Source: Rathayibacter sp. SW19
GTDB taxonomy: Bacteria > Actinomycetota > Actinomycetes > Actinomycetales > Microbacteriaceae
DNA: 64,000 nt
Assembly: GCF_030866825.1 (NCBI RefSeq)
Contig: NZ_CP133020.1
Coordinates: 682,001 to 746,000, forward strand
Direction of reading: 5' to 3'
Shown here one piece after another: positions 1-8,609 of this stretch. The notes below the pieces were generated by a model. That model did no database searches. It saw only the letters and a list, made by a program, of their open reading frames with translations, and had not been told where the DNA came from. The position numbers were made by a program, and so were the translations under genes. Positions within the stretch are counted from its first letter, which is position 1; every line of letters begins with the position of its first letter.

Positions 1-635
1 AACTGGAGCATCCGACCTCAGGGGAGATTCTGCTCGACGGTAAACCGATCGCGCGCCACGGCCGCGGCGCGCGGGACTATCGCCACGAAGTGCAGATGGT
101 GTTCCAAGACCCATTCGCCTCTCTCAACCCCTACCACTCGGTCGCACATCACCTGTCGCGGCCGCTCAAGCTGCACAAGCGAGCCACGACGCACAACGAG
201 GTCGATGACGCCGTGAACCGGCTGCTCGAACGCGTGCGGCTCACTCCACCACAGGAATACGCCACGAAACATCCGCATGAACTCTCCGGCGGCCAGCGCC
301 AGCGCATCGCGATCGCCCGCGCGCTCGCACCGGAACCCAGCATGTTGATCGCAGACGAACCGGTGTCGATGCTTGACGTGTCGATCCGGCTGGGGGTGCT
401 CAATCTGCTCGCAGGGCTGCAACGCGAGGAGAACCTGGGGGTGTTGTATATCACGCACGACCTGGCGACCGCGCGACACTTCTCCGACGAAATCCTCGTG
501 ATGTATCGGGGCGAGATCGTCGAGCGCGGACCGGCGGACGACGTGATCCTCAACCCGCAGCACCCGTACACGAAGCTGCTCGCGGCGGCTGCCCCGAACC
601 CGGAGTTGCGTCTGAAACAGCTTGAGGCAAACTGA
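1..635 (+). CDS. Oligopeptide/dipeptide ABC transporter ATP-binding protein (5' partial)
   Basis: The gene enters from the left edge in the frame beginning at base 3 and stops at 633-635, leaving about 210 C-terminal residues. The Walker A lies outside the window. Visible are the Q-loop FQDPFASLNP, the ABC signature LSGGQRQRIAIARAL, Walker B (LIADEP, followed by SMLD) and the H-loop YITHDL. The tail with YRGEIVERGPADDV and NPQHPYTKLL is typical of the OppF/DppF peptide-transporter ATPase family, which energises uptake at the inner face of the membrane. It may equally serve an oligosaccharide importer, because a beta-mannosidase follows 84 bases downstream and the OppD/F family also drives sugar importers. 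That substrate is inferred only from the neighbour. Confidence 0.9.
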   Translation, partial: LEHPTSGEILLDGKPIARHGRGARDYRHEVQMVFQDPFASLNPYHSVAHHLSRPLKLHKRATTHNEVDDAVNRLLERVRLTPPQEYATKHPHELSGGQRQRIAIARALAPEPSMLIADEPVSMLDVSIRLGVLNLLAGLQREENLGVLYITHDLATARHFSDEILVMYRGEIVERGPADDVILNPQHPYTKLLAAAAPNPELRLKQLEAN

Positions 636-719
636 TTTATCCGCGCTGAGCGGCAAGCGCCGCCAGTACCACCCCGCCATCGCGGGACCCACAGCAAGTA
701 GCAAGTAGAGAGCACCAGC

Positions 720-3203
720 ATGACCTTCATCCCGACGACGTTCACCGCGCTCGCAGAGAACTGGACGGTGACGGCCGGCGCCGGCCCGGTGCCGGCAGGA
801 TTCCCGGTCGGCGCGGTGCCGGCCACGGTGCCCGGCGTGATACACACCGACCTGTTGCGCGCTGGCCTCATTGACCCGCCGTTCGATGGCGATGCCGAGG
901 CGGCCCAGCAGTGGATCGGAAGTACGGAGTGGCATTATGAGTGCTCGTTCTCCTGGGTGGATGACGGCCACACCCGGCATGACCTGGTTGCGTTCGGACT
1001 CGACACCGTCGCGACGATCGAGCTCAACGGGCACCTGCTCGGTCACACGCAGAATCAACACCGCAGCTATCGATTCGACATTCGGCAGGCGCTGCGTGAA
1101 GGCGAGAATCATCTGACTGTCACCTTCGCTGCGCCCGTCGTCGAAGTCGAGTCGCGGGACGGGAACCATGGCGCATGGCCGCACGTGAATCATCACCCTT
1201 ACAACCAACTACGCAAGTCCGCAGCCAACTTCGGCTGGGACTGGGGTATCGATGTCGCCACCAGCGGAATCTGGCAGCCGATCGGCATCGACTCATGGAG
1301 CAATGCTCGGATCGCGGCCGTGCGTCCACTCATCGACCTTGACGGCACGACAGGGGTGCTGACTGCGCACGTGACGATCGAACGTGACGACGCGGCGTCA
1401 TCCGATGACACGCCCGTCGACATCGACCTGCACGTTACGGTCGGCGATAAGCATGTGACTGCGTTGGTTCCGCCGCGGGCTTCCGAAATGTGCGTCGTCG
1501 TGCGGGTGCCTGACGCGCAACTATGGTGGCCGATCGGGCACGGCGAGCAGCCGCTTTACAACATCGCGGCCGTGCTGAGTGCGCAGAACAGCGACGGCAT
1601 CGCGCGCTGGCACGGCCGAGTCGGATTCCGCACGGTCGCGCTCGACACGTCGGCCGACGAGGGCGGCAATCGGTTTGTCGTCCGAGTGAACGGTGAGACC
1701 ATTCTGATCAGAGGTGTCAACTGGATTCCCGACCACGCCTTCGTTACCGAGATCGATCGGGCCCGCTATGAAGCCCGGTTCGCGGATGCCGTGGATGCGA
1801 ACGTGAACCTGCTTCGTGTCTGGGGCGGTGGTATTTACGAGAGCGATGACTTCTACGAACTCGCAGACGAACGCGGACTGCTCGTTTGGCAGGATTTCTT
1901 ATTCGCCTGTGCAGGCTACTCGGAGGAGAGCTGGTTAGCGGATGAGGTGGAAGCGGAGGCTCGAGAGCAGATCGCGCGACTTTCTGCGCACCCGTCGCTC
2001 GTGATCTGGAACGGCAACAATGAGAATATCTGGGGTTACGTCGAGTGGGGCTGGCGAGAGGCACTGGGTAATCGTGCCTGGGGCGACGGCTATTACCGCA
2101 CACTGCTGCCCCGGTTGCTGGCAGAACTCGATCCAACGCGCGCGTACTCACCGGCCAGCCCATACTCGTTCGTCGACTATGCGCATCCGAATGACCCGCG
2201 CAACGGCACCACGCATATCTGGGATGTCTGGAACGAGCGTGATTACACTGCGTACCGAGAGCATGCGCCTCGGTTCGTCAGCGAATTCGGCTTCCAAGGC
2301 CCGCCTGCGTGGTCGACGTTAACCTCGGTCGTGCACGATGAGCCCCTCGATCCGTATGGGGCGCAGATGCTCGTGCATCAGAAGGCGGAATACGGCAATC
2401 TCAAGCTGGAGCGGGGGATGGCCGGGCACCTGCCGACGACTTGTCGCATCGAAGATTGGCACTGGGCGACTCAACTGAACCAGGCGCACGCCATCCGCTA
2501 CGGGGTCGAGTACTTCCGCTCGCTGACTCCGCACAACACGGGCACGATCCTGTGGCAACTCAATGACAACTGGCCGTCGATTTCGTGGGCGGCCGTCGAC
2601 TTCGACGGGCACCGCAAGCCGATGTGGTATGCGCTACGCGACGCCTATCGGCCGCGCCTCGCGACCATTCAGCCGACGGCAGCCGGCCTGGCACTCGTGC
2701 TGGTCAACGACACGGCCGCTACCGCGGTCGGGCGTGCGAGTGTTTCTCGCGTCACGTTCTCCGGGGTCGAGGCTTTTGCCGAACTTATCGACATCGTTGT
2801 GGGCGCCCGGACGGCCGTGACTGTCCCGCTGAGTGAGAGGCTGACAGCCGCGCTCGATCCGGCATGCGAACTCATAGTGGCCACCATCGACGGCTTCGAG
2901 CGTGCGTTGTGGAATCCCGGCGAGGTCGTCGACCAAGCGTTCGAGGAATCGGCTCTAGCGGCAACCGCAGTTCGCACCGATACTGGCTACGCCGTGACCG
3001 TCACGGCCACGAGTTATCTGCGCGATGTGTGTGTGCACGCAGATCGGGTTGATCCTGCTGCGGTCGTTGATTGTGGAATGGTCAGTCTGTTAGCAGGGGA
3101 GAGTGTTGTCTTCGCGGTGACGAGTTCGGCAGTTCTCGACCCGATCATGTTCACGGATAGACTCGTGCTGCGCCACGCAGGGGACCTTATCGAGGTGACA
3201 TGA
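720..3203 (+). CDS. Beta-mannosidase, glycoside hydrolase family 2
   Basis: 827 residues, the usual length for GH2 beta-mannosidases, which release terminal beta-linked mannose from manno-oligosaccharides. The N-terminal sugar-binding domain (about 1-190) has the family's PATVPGVIHTDLL and WIGSTEWHYE segments. The TIM barrel carries the acid/base Glu about 435 in WNGNNE and the nucleophile Glu about 522 in VSEFGFQG. There is no signal peptide, so it should act in the cytoplasm on imported oligosaccharides. That fits the peptide/oligosaccharide-type ABC ATPase just upstream. Its stop codon overlaps the start of the downstream LacI-type gene (ATGA), so the two are translationally coupled. Function is assigned from family motifs. 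Confidence 0.93.
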   Translation: MTFIPTTFTALAENWTVTAGAGPVPAGFPVGAVPATVPGVIHTDLLRAGLIDPPFDGDAEAAQQWIGSTEWHYECSFSWVDDGHTRHDLVAFGLDTVATIELNGHLLGHTQNQHRSYRFDIRQALREGENHLTVTFAAPVVEVESRDGNHGAWPHVNHHPYNQLRKSAANFGWDWGIDVATSGIWQPIGIDSWSNARIAAVRPLIDLDGTTGVLTAHVTIERDDAASSDDTPVDIDLHVTVGDKHVTALVPPRASEMCVVVRVPDAQLWWPIGHGEQPLYNIAAVLSAQNSDGIARWHGRVGFRTVALDTSADEGGNRFVVRVNGETILIRGVNWIPDHAFVTEIDRARYEARFADAVDANVNLLRVWGGGIYESDDFYELADERGLLVWQDFLFACAGYSEESWLADEVEAEAREQIARLSAHPSLVIWNGNNENIWGYVEWGWREALGNRAWGDGYYRTLLPRLLAELDPTRAYSPASPYSFVDYAHPNDPRNGTTHIWDVWNERDYTAYREHAPRFVSEFGFQGPPAWSTLTSVVHDEPLDPYGAQMLVHQKAEYGNLKLERGMAGHLPTTCRIEDWHWATQLNQAHAIRYGVEYFRSLTPHNTGTILWQLNDNWPSISWAAVDFDGHRKPMWYALRDAYRPRLATIQPTAAGLALVLVNDTAATAVGRASVSRVTFSGVEAFAELIDIVVGARTAVTVPLSERLTAALDPACELIVATIDGFERALWNPGEVVDQAFEESALAATAVRTDTGYAVTVTATSYLRDVCVHADRVDPAAVVDCGMVSLLAGESVVFAVTSSAVLDPIMFTDRLVLRHAGDLIEVT

Positions 3204-4093
3204 TGACATCGTTAGCTTCAGTGTCGTCGGCCGGCATGGCGTTTGTTCGCTCACCTGTCGGCGTCGGAATCGAGCCGTTCTACGGCGAGGTCATTGCCGG
3301 CCTCGAGACCGTGTTGCACAAGCGCGGCATCAATGTGCTGATGCAGGTTGTCGAGAGCCGTGAAGAGGAGCTCAGCACGTACCGGCGGTGGGCTGCCACG
3401 CGCGCCGTCGCCGGCGTTGTGCTCACGAACTTGACGATGGGCGACGCGCGTGCCGAACTGACGTCGTCGCTCGGTCTGCCCAGCGTTACGCTGGGCGAAC
3501 CGGCCGCCCGTGATGGCATGGCGGTGGTGCGTGTCGATAATTTCGGGGCGATGACCAATGCAACGCGGGAACTCGTAAAACTCGGGCACAGCACAATCGC
3601 CAGGGTTTCCGGGCCGATCGAATTCGTGCATACGCAGGCCAGAACTGCCGCTTTTGATGCAGCGGTTGCGGAGGCATCCGTCACGGGCAGCCTGTATGTC
3701 GGTGACTATTCGGCTGACAGTGGCAGTGCTGCGATGCATGCGCTCTTGGCGCGAGCTGTGCCCCCAACAGCGGTGATCTTCGACAACGACGTGATGGCCG
3801 TTGCCGCACTTGAGGCTGCACAGCGGTCCGGCGTGAGCGTTCCCGAACAGCTGTCGATCCTGGCCTGGGACGACTCCGCGCTCTGCCGGATGACGATGCC
3901 GCAACTGTCCGCAATGAGCCATGATGTCAACGAATTGGGGGTACTGGCGGCGCATGCGCTGCTTTCCGTGATCGACGGACATCCCGCGCTGGATGTGGTG
4001 GCGCCGGAGCCGCAGTTCATCGGGCGAGGCACAACTGCGCCGACTGCGCCTGCACACCGGTCAGCGGGACAGCGTATCCTTGAACCACTATGA
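3200..4093 (+). CDS. LacI/GalR-type sugar-sensing domain protein lacking the HTH
   Basis: 297 residues that align with the periplasmic-binding-protein-like effector domain of LacI/GalR regulators. Recognisable parts are a start like the family's core-domain entry (FYGEVIAGLETVL), VRVDNFGAM, LVKLGHSTIARVSGP, AVIFDNDVMAVAAL and SILAWDDSALC. LacI proteins are normally about 330-340 residues because of an N-terminal helix-turn-helix of about 50 residues and a hinge helix. Both are absent here, and the upstream DNA is mannosidase coding sequence, so no alternative start can supply them. The start overlaps the mannosidase stop by ATGA. It may be a sugar sensor acting through a partner, or a decayed regulator. 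No signal peptide is seen, so a transporter-binding protein is unlikely. Confidence 0.82.
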   Translation: MMTSLASVSSAGMAFVRSPVGVGIEPFYGEVIAGLETVLHKRGINVLMQVVESREEELSTYRRWAATRAVAGVVLTNLTMGDARAELTSSLGLPSVTLGEPAARDGMAVVRVDNFGAMTNATRELVKLGHSTIARVSGPIEFVHTQARTAAFDAAVAEASVTGSLYVGDYSADSGSAAMHALLARAVPPTAVIFDNDVMAVAALEAAQRSGVSVPEQLSILAWDDSALCRMTMPQLSAMSHDVNELGVLAAHALLSVIDGHPALDVVAPEPQFIGRGTTAPTAPAHRSAGQRILEPL

Positions 4094-4263
4094 ACGACGT
4101 CTGGAGCGGCATCATCTGGGCCCTCGCGCCCACCGTGCTGGTGGGGCTCATCTTCTGGGTGGTGATGCGCGCGATTGTGCGCGCCGACCGCACTGAGCGC
4201 AAGGCATACGCCAAGCTCGAGGCGGATGAGCGCGCGAAGCGCGGGCTCCCACAGAAGTCCTAG
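4090..4263 (+). CDS. Small single-span membrane protein
   Basis: A 57-residue ORF, ATG at 4090 and TAG at 4261-4263. It begins MNDVWSGIIWALAPTVLVG, forms one hydrophobic segment (about residues 5-27) and ends in a charged tail rich in Arg, Lys and Glu. Its start overlaps the stop of the LacI-type gene (ATGA), the same coupling as the two genes upstream, which supports real translation. The topology suggests an inner-membrane anchor with a cytoplasmic basic tail. I do not recognise the function. Cardiolipin synthase starts 65 bases further on, so a membrane-lipid connection is possible but unproven. Confidence 0.6.
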   Translation: MNDVWSGIIWALAPTVLVGLIFWVVMRAIVRADRTERKAYAKLEADERAKRGLPQKS

Positions 4264-4328
4264 CTTTCCGATAGCGTTAGCCCAGCGCGCGCGCCCTGCC
4301 GCGCCCGCTCTGACGCGAAGGAAACCAG

Positions 4329-5810
4329 ATGGATGCGGCGACCTGGACGACGATCATCGTCGTCTTGGCGTTCCTCGTCGACTTCATCGTCCGCGTGGTC
4401 TCCATCATCGTGGTCCCGCGCAACCGACGCCCGACATCCGCGACGGCCTGGTTGCTCGCGATCTTCTTCATTCCGTACATCGGCGTGCTGTTCTTTCTGC
4501 TGATCGGCAGCTACAAACTGCCCAAGAAGAGGCGCGAGCGGCAGGAACAGGTCGACGAATTCATCCTCAACAGCACGGAAGGTATGGAACGGGTGCGGCA
4601 CGACGAGCCGTGGCCGCCCTGGTTCGAATCCGTCGTCACGCTGAACCGCAATCTGGGCTCGATGCCCTTGGTCGGTGACAACTCGGCTGTGCTGATCTCC
4701 GACTACCAGGGGTCGCTCGACGCGATGACCGAGGCCATCGGGCAAGCGAAACTGTTCGTGCACGTCGAGTTCTACATCCTCAGTTGCGACCAGACCACAG
4801 CGCCGTTCTTCGACGCGCTCGAGGCCGCAATCAAACGCGGCGTCACCGTGCATGTGCTGCTCGACCACATTGCGTCTTTGCGCACCCGGGATTACAGACA
4901 CACGCTCAAGCGGCTGACAGCGATGGGCGCGAATTGGCGGCTGATGCTGCCGGTCCAACCGTTGCGGGGTCGGTACCAGCGACCGGACCTTCGCAATCAC
5001 CGCAAGTTGCTCGTCGTCGACGCCATTGTCGGCTTCATGGGGTCACAGAACGTCATCGACCGCAGCTACAACAAGAAGTCGAACCTTCGCCGCGGCCTGA
5101 AGTGGCAAGAACTGGTTGCGCGTGTTGAAGGCCCCGTGGCAGCAGGTCTGAACGCCATCTTCATCACGGACTGGTTCATCGAGACCAACGAGTTCCTGGC
5201 CCGCGAACGCTTGGACATCGAGACGCTGGAGGCCATCATGCCCGCCGGCGTGAATCGGCCGTTGGACTGCCAGCTCGTGCCCAGCGGGCCAGGGTTCGTC
5301 GGTGAGAACAACCTCAAACTATTCCTCGCGCTGTTGTATGCGGCCCAGGAGCGGATCATCATCACGAGTCCGTACTTCGTTCCGGACGAGGCGATGCTCG
5401 TCGCGTTGACCACGGCAACGCAGCGCGGCGTGCACGTTGAATTGTTCGTGTCGGAGATCGGCGATCAGGCGCTCGTTTACCACGCGCAGCGGTCATATTA
5501 CGAGCAGTTGCTCCGCACAGGGGTCACGATCTGGCGGTATAAGGCGCCATACATTTTGCACAGCAAGCACTTCTCAATCGACGACGATGTCGCCGTGATC
5601 GGGTCGAGCAATATGGACATGCGTTCGTTCATGCTGAACATGGAGATCTCGCTCATGGTGCGCGGTTCCTCGTTCGTGCGCGATATGCGGGCGATCGAGC
5701 AGGACTACCGCGACAACAGCACTGTGCTCACCCTGGAGGAGTGGATGAAGCAGCCGCTGCACGCAACCGTACTCGACAACCTCTCCCGATTGACGTCGGC
5801 GCTGCAATAG
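4329..5810 (+). CDS. cls: Cardiolipin synthase (phospholipase D superfamily)
   Basis: 493 residues, standard for ClsA-type cardiolipin synthases, which condense two phosphatidylglycerols (or PG with CDP-diacylglycerol) to cardiolipin at the membrane. Two N-terminal membrane spans (about 5-25 and 38-58) precede two PLD domains. Each has an HKD motif: His about 224 and Lys 226 in NHRKLLVVD, and His about 411 and Lys 413 in LHSKHFSIDDD. A GSxN motif follows each one (GSQN, GSSN). A GAAGGAAA Shine-Dalgarno sits just upstream of the ATG. The gene ends 3 bases from the convergent vapC-like gene, with no room for a separate terminator between them. Confidence 0.93.
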   Translation: MDAATWTTIIVVLAFLVDFIVRVVSIIVVPRNRRPTSATAWLLAIFFIPYIGVLFFLLIGSYKLPKKRRERQEQVDEFILNSTEGMERVRHDEPWPPWFESVVTLNRNLGSMPLVGDNSAVLISDYQGSLDAMTEAIGQAKLFVHVEFYILSCDQTTAPFFDALEAAIKRGVTVHVLLDHIASLRTRDYRHTLKRLTAMGANWRLMLPVQPLRGRYQRPDLRNHRKLLVVDAIVGFMGSQNVIDRSYNKKSNLRRGLKWQELVARVEGPVAAGLNAIFITDWFIETNEFLARERLDIETLEAIMPAGVNRPLDCQLVPSGPGFVGENNLKLFLALLYAAQERIIITSPYFVPDEAMLVALTTATQRGVHVELFVSEIGDQALVYHAQRSYYEQLLRTGVTIWRYKAPYILHSKHFSIDDDVAVIGSSNMDMRSFMLNMEISLMVRGSSFVRDMRAIEQDYRDNSTVLTLEEWMKQPLHATVLDNLSRLTSALQ

Positions 5811-5813
5811 GTG

Positions 5814-6209
5814 TCACTCGAGAAGGCGTAGTTCGCAGACGTTCTGGGCGGCGCGCACGAGTCGACTGTCTGCGGTGATCAGGGGAATGCGAAGCCGCTC
5901 GGCGAGTGCAACGTACAGTGCGTCATAGGGAGTGATGTTGTCTCGCAGGCTCCAAACGCGCGCGATCAGCGATGCGTGCGGATAACGCACAACGTCGAGG
6001 CCGGCGAATCTGTCAAGCATGAGCTGCGCGTCGTCAAGCGAGTTGCGCCGCAGAAACACCAATCGCCTGACCGCGTTCACCACCTCGGGGTCGATCAAGT
6101 GGGGTGCGTGGATGTCGTGACCGTCGATCGCCGAGTGTGATGCCGATGTTAGCGTTCTGCTCGCTGTCAGCATTCTGATTATTGCGCTGCTGTCCACGAC
6201 CACGCTCAC
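5814..6209 (-). CDS. vapC: PIN-domain ribonuclease toxin (VapC-like)
   Basis: 131 residues with the PIN fold. The acidic residues expected to bind Mg2+ are present: Asp6 in VVVDSSAII, Glu in DPEVVNAV, Asp in TPYDALYVALAE and Asp in ITADSRLV. PIN toxins cleave tRNA or other RNA and are held inactive by the cognate antitoxin. The start codon overlaps the stop of the upstream ribbon-helix-helix gene by 4 bases, the normal arrangement of an antitoxin-toxin operon. The RNA target cannot be told from sequence. Confidence 0.88.
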   Translation of the reverse strand: MSVVVDSSAIIRMLTASRTLTSASHSAIDGHDIHAPHLIDPEVVNAVRRLVFLRRNSLDDAQLMLDRFAGLDVVRYPHASLIARVWSLRDNITPYDALYVALAERLRIPLITADSRLVRAAQNVCELRLLE

Positions 6210-6493
6210 GAGGGCAACTCTCCACGTCCCTCGCGAATAATGTCAACGATCGTTTGGGTATCGATCTTAACAACCCGTCCTGGCGTTGGCGGATGTTCTT
6301 TCAGCCGCTGACGCTTCAACTCGTATTCGGCTTCCGCCTCTGCCCAGCGATCTTTCACGCGCTGTCTTTCTGCGATGCTGGTCAGCGTGCGCCGCAGGTA
6401 TTCGGATAGTGACACGCCCTGGTTTCGCGCGAGCGTCTTTAGCGTCTCTTGCACCGCTGGATCGAGATTGCGCACCTGCACCGTGACTCCCAT
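6206..6493 (-). CDS. Ribbon-helix-helix antitoxin (FitA/VapB-like)
   Basis: 95 residues from the ATG at 6493. The open frame runs further upstream, but MGVTVQVRNLDPAVQETLK matches the usual start of FitA-type antitoxins. Residues 1-45 form the ribbon-helix-helix DNA-binding domain (strand VTVQVRNL, helix VQETLKTLARNQG, then SLSEYLRRTL). The C-terminal half, rich in Arg, Lys and Glu, should wrap the toxin. The downstream PIN toxin overlaps by 4 bases. Such antitoxins usually repress their own operon. The repeated TGCATGCA-like words at about 6511-6541, just upstream of the start, could be the operator. Confidence 0.85.
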   Translation of the reverse strand: MGVTVQVRNLDPAVQETLKTLARNQGVSLSEYLRRTLTSIAERQRVKDRWAEAEAEYELKRQRLKEHPPTPGRVVKIDTQTIVDIIREGRGELPS

Positions 6494-6687
6494 AGGTTGA
6501 TCATAACGCCGATGCATGCAAACTCGGGTAGTCTGCATGCACCGACGCATGTCCAGCTTGACGGATGCCGCGGTGCGGACGATGCCGGGAGTTCAGATCC
6601 GTGGACAAGTCGGGTGTTGGCATGCATGTTGAGGCCAGGCCGCAGCGTATCGACGCGGAGACGTGCCACACTCGATTCACGCGCAGA

Positions 6688-6739
6688 GCTTCAGCCGTGG
6701 GGCTTCAGCCGCGGAGTTTCACTCGCGGGGCTTCAGCCG
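6688..6739. repeat. Short direct repeat GCTTCAGCCG x3 at the pirin gene end
   Basis: GCTTCAGCCG occurs at 6688-6697, 6702-6711 and 6730-6739. The last copy lies within the final codons of the pirin gene and the others just beyond its stop. It looks like slippage-type duplication of the gene's own 3' end. Confidence 0.7.
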
Positions 6740-7717
6740 CACGGTCGGCAGTTCGGGCGCCGGCAACGGCCGCCCGCGGTAGCCGGCGACATGGCCGAAC
6801 CGGCCACGGGTATCCGTCTCGGCGATCACGTCGTGCTGCCACGCGTCGCGGAAGCCCACGATTTCCTCATGCTCGCGGCCGATGAAGTTCCACCACATCA
6901 CGAGTTGTTCGCCGAGCGGGGTGCCGCCGAGCAGGAGCAGCCGGGCATCCGCCGTCGCGTGGATGCGCACGCTGTCGCGACCCTGCCCGAGATAGCCCAG
7001 TTCGCGGCGGTCGAGCGACTCGTCGTCCACCGTCACGGCACCGAGATCGACCAGGATGCCATGCTCGAACGATTCGTCGAGCGGCAACTCGACGGTCGCG
7101 CCCGCCGCGAGCTCAAGCTGCGCCCCCAGCAGCGGACTGAAAACGGATGCCGGCGCCGCGACGCCCGCGAGCTCGCCGATGAAAACGCGAACCGTCGCAT
7201 CCGCGAACGTGAACGGCACCGGCACGGTGTGTTCGAAGAACGGCAGCATGTTGCGGTCAGCATCAGGAAGGGCCAGCCAGAGTTGTGCGCCGTGCAGGAT
7301 CGTCGTGTCGGGTGTGGAGACCTCCGAATGGCTGATGCCGCGGCCGGCCGTCATCAGGTTCAGCTCGCCCGGGCGCACCAGCGCCGATGTGCCGACGCTG
7401 TCGTCGTGCTGGATCTCGCCCGCGAACAGCCAGCTCACGGTTTGCAGGCCGGTGTGCGGATGTGGCGGAACCTGCATGCCGCCCGTGCTCGAAACGTCAT
7501 CAGGGCCGTAGTGATCGAGGAAGCACCAGGCACCGATCGTCGAGCGCTGCCGTTGCGGCAACGTGCGATGCACGGTCATCGCACGTGGGCCGCCGAGCGG
7601 CACCTCGCGCGGGAGCAGGATTTCCAGCGGCCGCTTGGCCTGCCCGCCCGACTCGGGCGGAGCATCCGCTGTGCAGTCGGCGATCAGCTCAGCGGGGCGC
7701 CGCTCGAGGTTGCTCAT
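6719..7717 (-). CDS. Pirin family bicupin protein
   Basis: 332 residues from the ATG at 7717. An upstream extension exists, but its Arg/Gly/Pro-rich composition looks non-coding. The N-terminal cupin has the pirin signature with metal-binding histidines in VPPHPHTGLQTVSWLFAGEI, followed by the Asp-rich DSVGTSALVRPGELNLMTAGRGISHSE region characteristic of pirins. A second cupin lies at about 180-290. Pirins are Fe(II)-binding proteins with reported quercetin-dioxygenase or redox-sensing regulatory roles; which applies here is unknown. It is a single gene convergent with nothing nearby and transcribed away from the lipoprotein gene. Confidence 0.88.
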   Translation of the reverse strand: MSNLERRPAELIADCTADAPPESGGQAKRPLEILLPREVPLGGPRAMTVHRTLPQRQRSTIGAWCFLDHYGPDDVSSTGGMQVPPHPHTGLQTVSWLFAGEIQHDDSVGTSALVRPGELNLMTAGRGISHSEVSTPDTTILHGAQLWLALPDADRNMLPFFEHTVPVPFTFADATVRVFIGELAGVAAPASVFSPLLGAQLELAAGATVELPLDESFEHGILVDLGAVTVDDESLDRRELGYLGQGRDSVRIHATADARLLLLGGTPLGEQLVMWWNFIGREHEEIVGFRDAWQHDVIAETDTRGRFGHVAGYRGRPLPAPELPTVRLKPRE

Positions 7718-7752
7718 GCGGCATCCTAACCCGCGGTCTGCGTCGGTGCGGT

Positions 7753-7820
7753 GCCCGGGGCGGCGCCGGCTTGGGCGCCGGCGCACGGCCGGGGCGGCGC
7801 CGGCCCGGGCGCCGACGCGC
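7753..7820. repeat. 34-bp imperfect direct repeat, GC-rich
   Basis: Two copies of a unit containing GGGGCGGCGCCGGC (7757-7770 and 7791-7804) lie between the divergent pirin and lipoprotein genes. The unit is itself palindromic (GGCGCC), so the region could form hairpins. Confidence 0.6.
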
Positions 7821-7884
7821 GGCATGGTCGGATGCCGCTTCGAACGCTCACCCATCGGCTACGCCAGCCCCTTATCATGGGGCA

Positions 7885-8316
7885 ATGATCTCGCTGCGTC
7901 GTGTGCGTACCACTGCTGCCATCGGCCTGCTCGCGGCCTCTGTTGCGATCGCACTCGCCGGCTGTTCCGGTTCCTCGACGAAGCCGATCACGAACTACCC
8001 CGGCGAGCCGAAGGGGGTCACGGCGCCGCCGAGCAGTGCAGGCGGTGCGCCCTTCTCGGTCTGGCTGAAAAACGGCGCGCAGTTCACCGTGACCACCTAT
8101 GGCAGTTCGACCTGCCCGCCGGTCGGTACGGATTTCGTGGTGACCGGCACGAACAAGCTGACCGTCGCGATCAAGGAATACCCGGACAAGGTCTGCACCA
8201 TGGACTACGTGCCCCACACCACGGTCTTCGCCACCCCCGGCGACATCGACCCGCACAAAGACGTCAAGGTCACCGTGCAGGCGCTGCGTTTCACCCTGCC
8301 GGCGCTGCCGAAGTAG
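7885..8316 (+). CDS. Predicted lipoprotein of unknown function
   Basis: 143 residues. A type II signal peptide is clear: basic MISLRRVRTT, a hydrophobic stretch, then the lipobox LAGC with the lipidated Cys at about position 29. The mature part begins with a Ser/Pro-rich linker and continues as a single small domain of about 100 residues containing two cysteines (STCPPVGTDF and DKVCTMDY) that could form a disulphide. The frame is open upstream, but the signal peptide fixes the start at 7885. No known domain is recognised. It should be anchored to the outer face of the cytoplasmic membrane. Confidence 0.75.
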   Translation: MISLRRVRTTAAIGLLAASVAIALAGCSGSSTKPITNYPGEPKGVTAPPSSAGGAPFSVWLKNGAQFTVTTYGSSTCPPVGTDFVVTGTNKLTVAIKEYPDKVCTMDYVPHTTVFATPGDIDPHKDVKVTVQALRFTLPALPK

Positions 8317-8609
8317 GGCGTGGCACACGTCGGGTCCGTGATCTGGCCTGCCGCGCGGGTTTCCCGTGCAGAATTCAGGCTGGGCGGCTCGCCACGCCGA
8401 TGCCCACGTGTTCGACCCCGCACCCAACCTGAGTTATGACCCACGGTCGACGGATTGAGACTTCGGATGCGCTCGCGCACGCCGCGGCGCCCGGCCGGGG
8501 CGGCGCATCCGGTCACGCCTACGGCGAACAGGGGCAGATTACCCAGGGTGCTCTGGTTACGCTCTTTGTAACGGAGCCTCGTCCGCACGGCTTCGCAAGG
8601 AGTGACCTC

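Noticed and set aside
8556..8572. GTTAC-N7-GTAAC palindrome before clpC as a heat-shock operator
   Set aside because: Arms are only 5 bases and do not match CIRCE, HAIR, CtsR or ClgR motifs known to me, so it is too weak to call.
8436..8609. N-terminal extension of ClpC by 58 residues
   Set aside because: The extension is absent from ClpC proteins I know, whereas ATG 8610 has an AAGGAG at the right distance and the canonical MFERF start.
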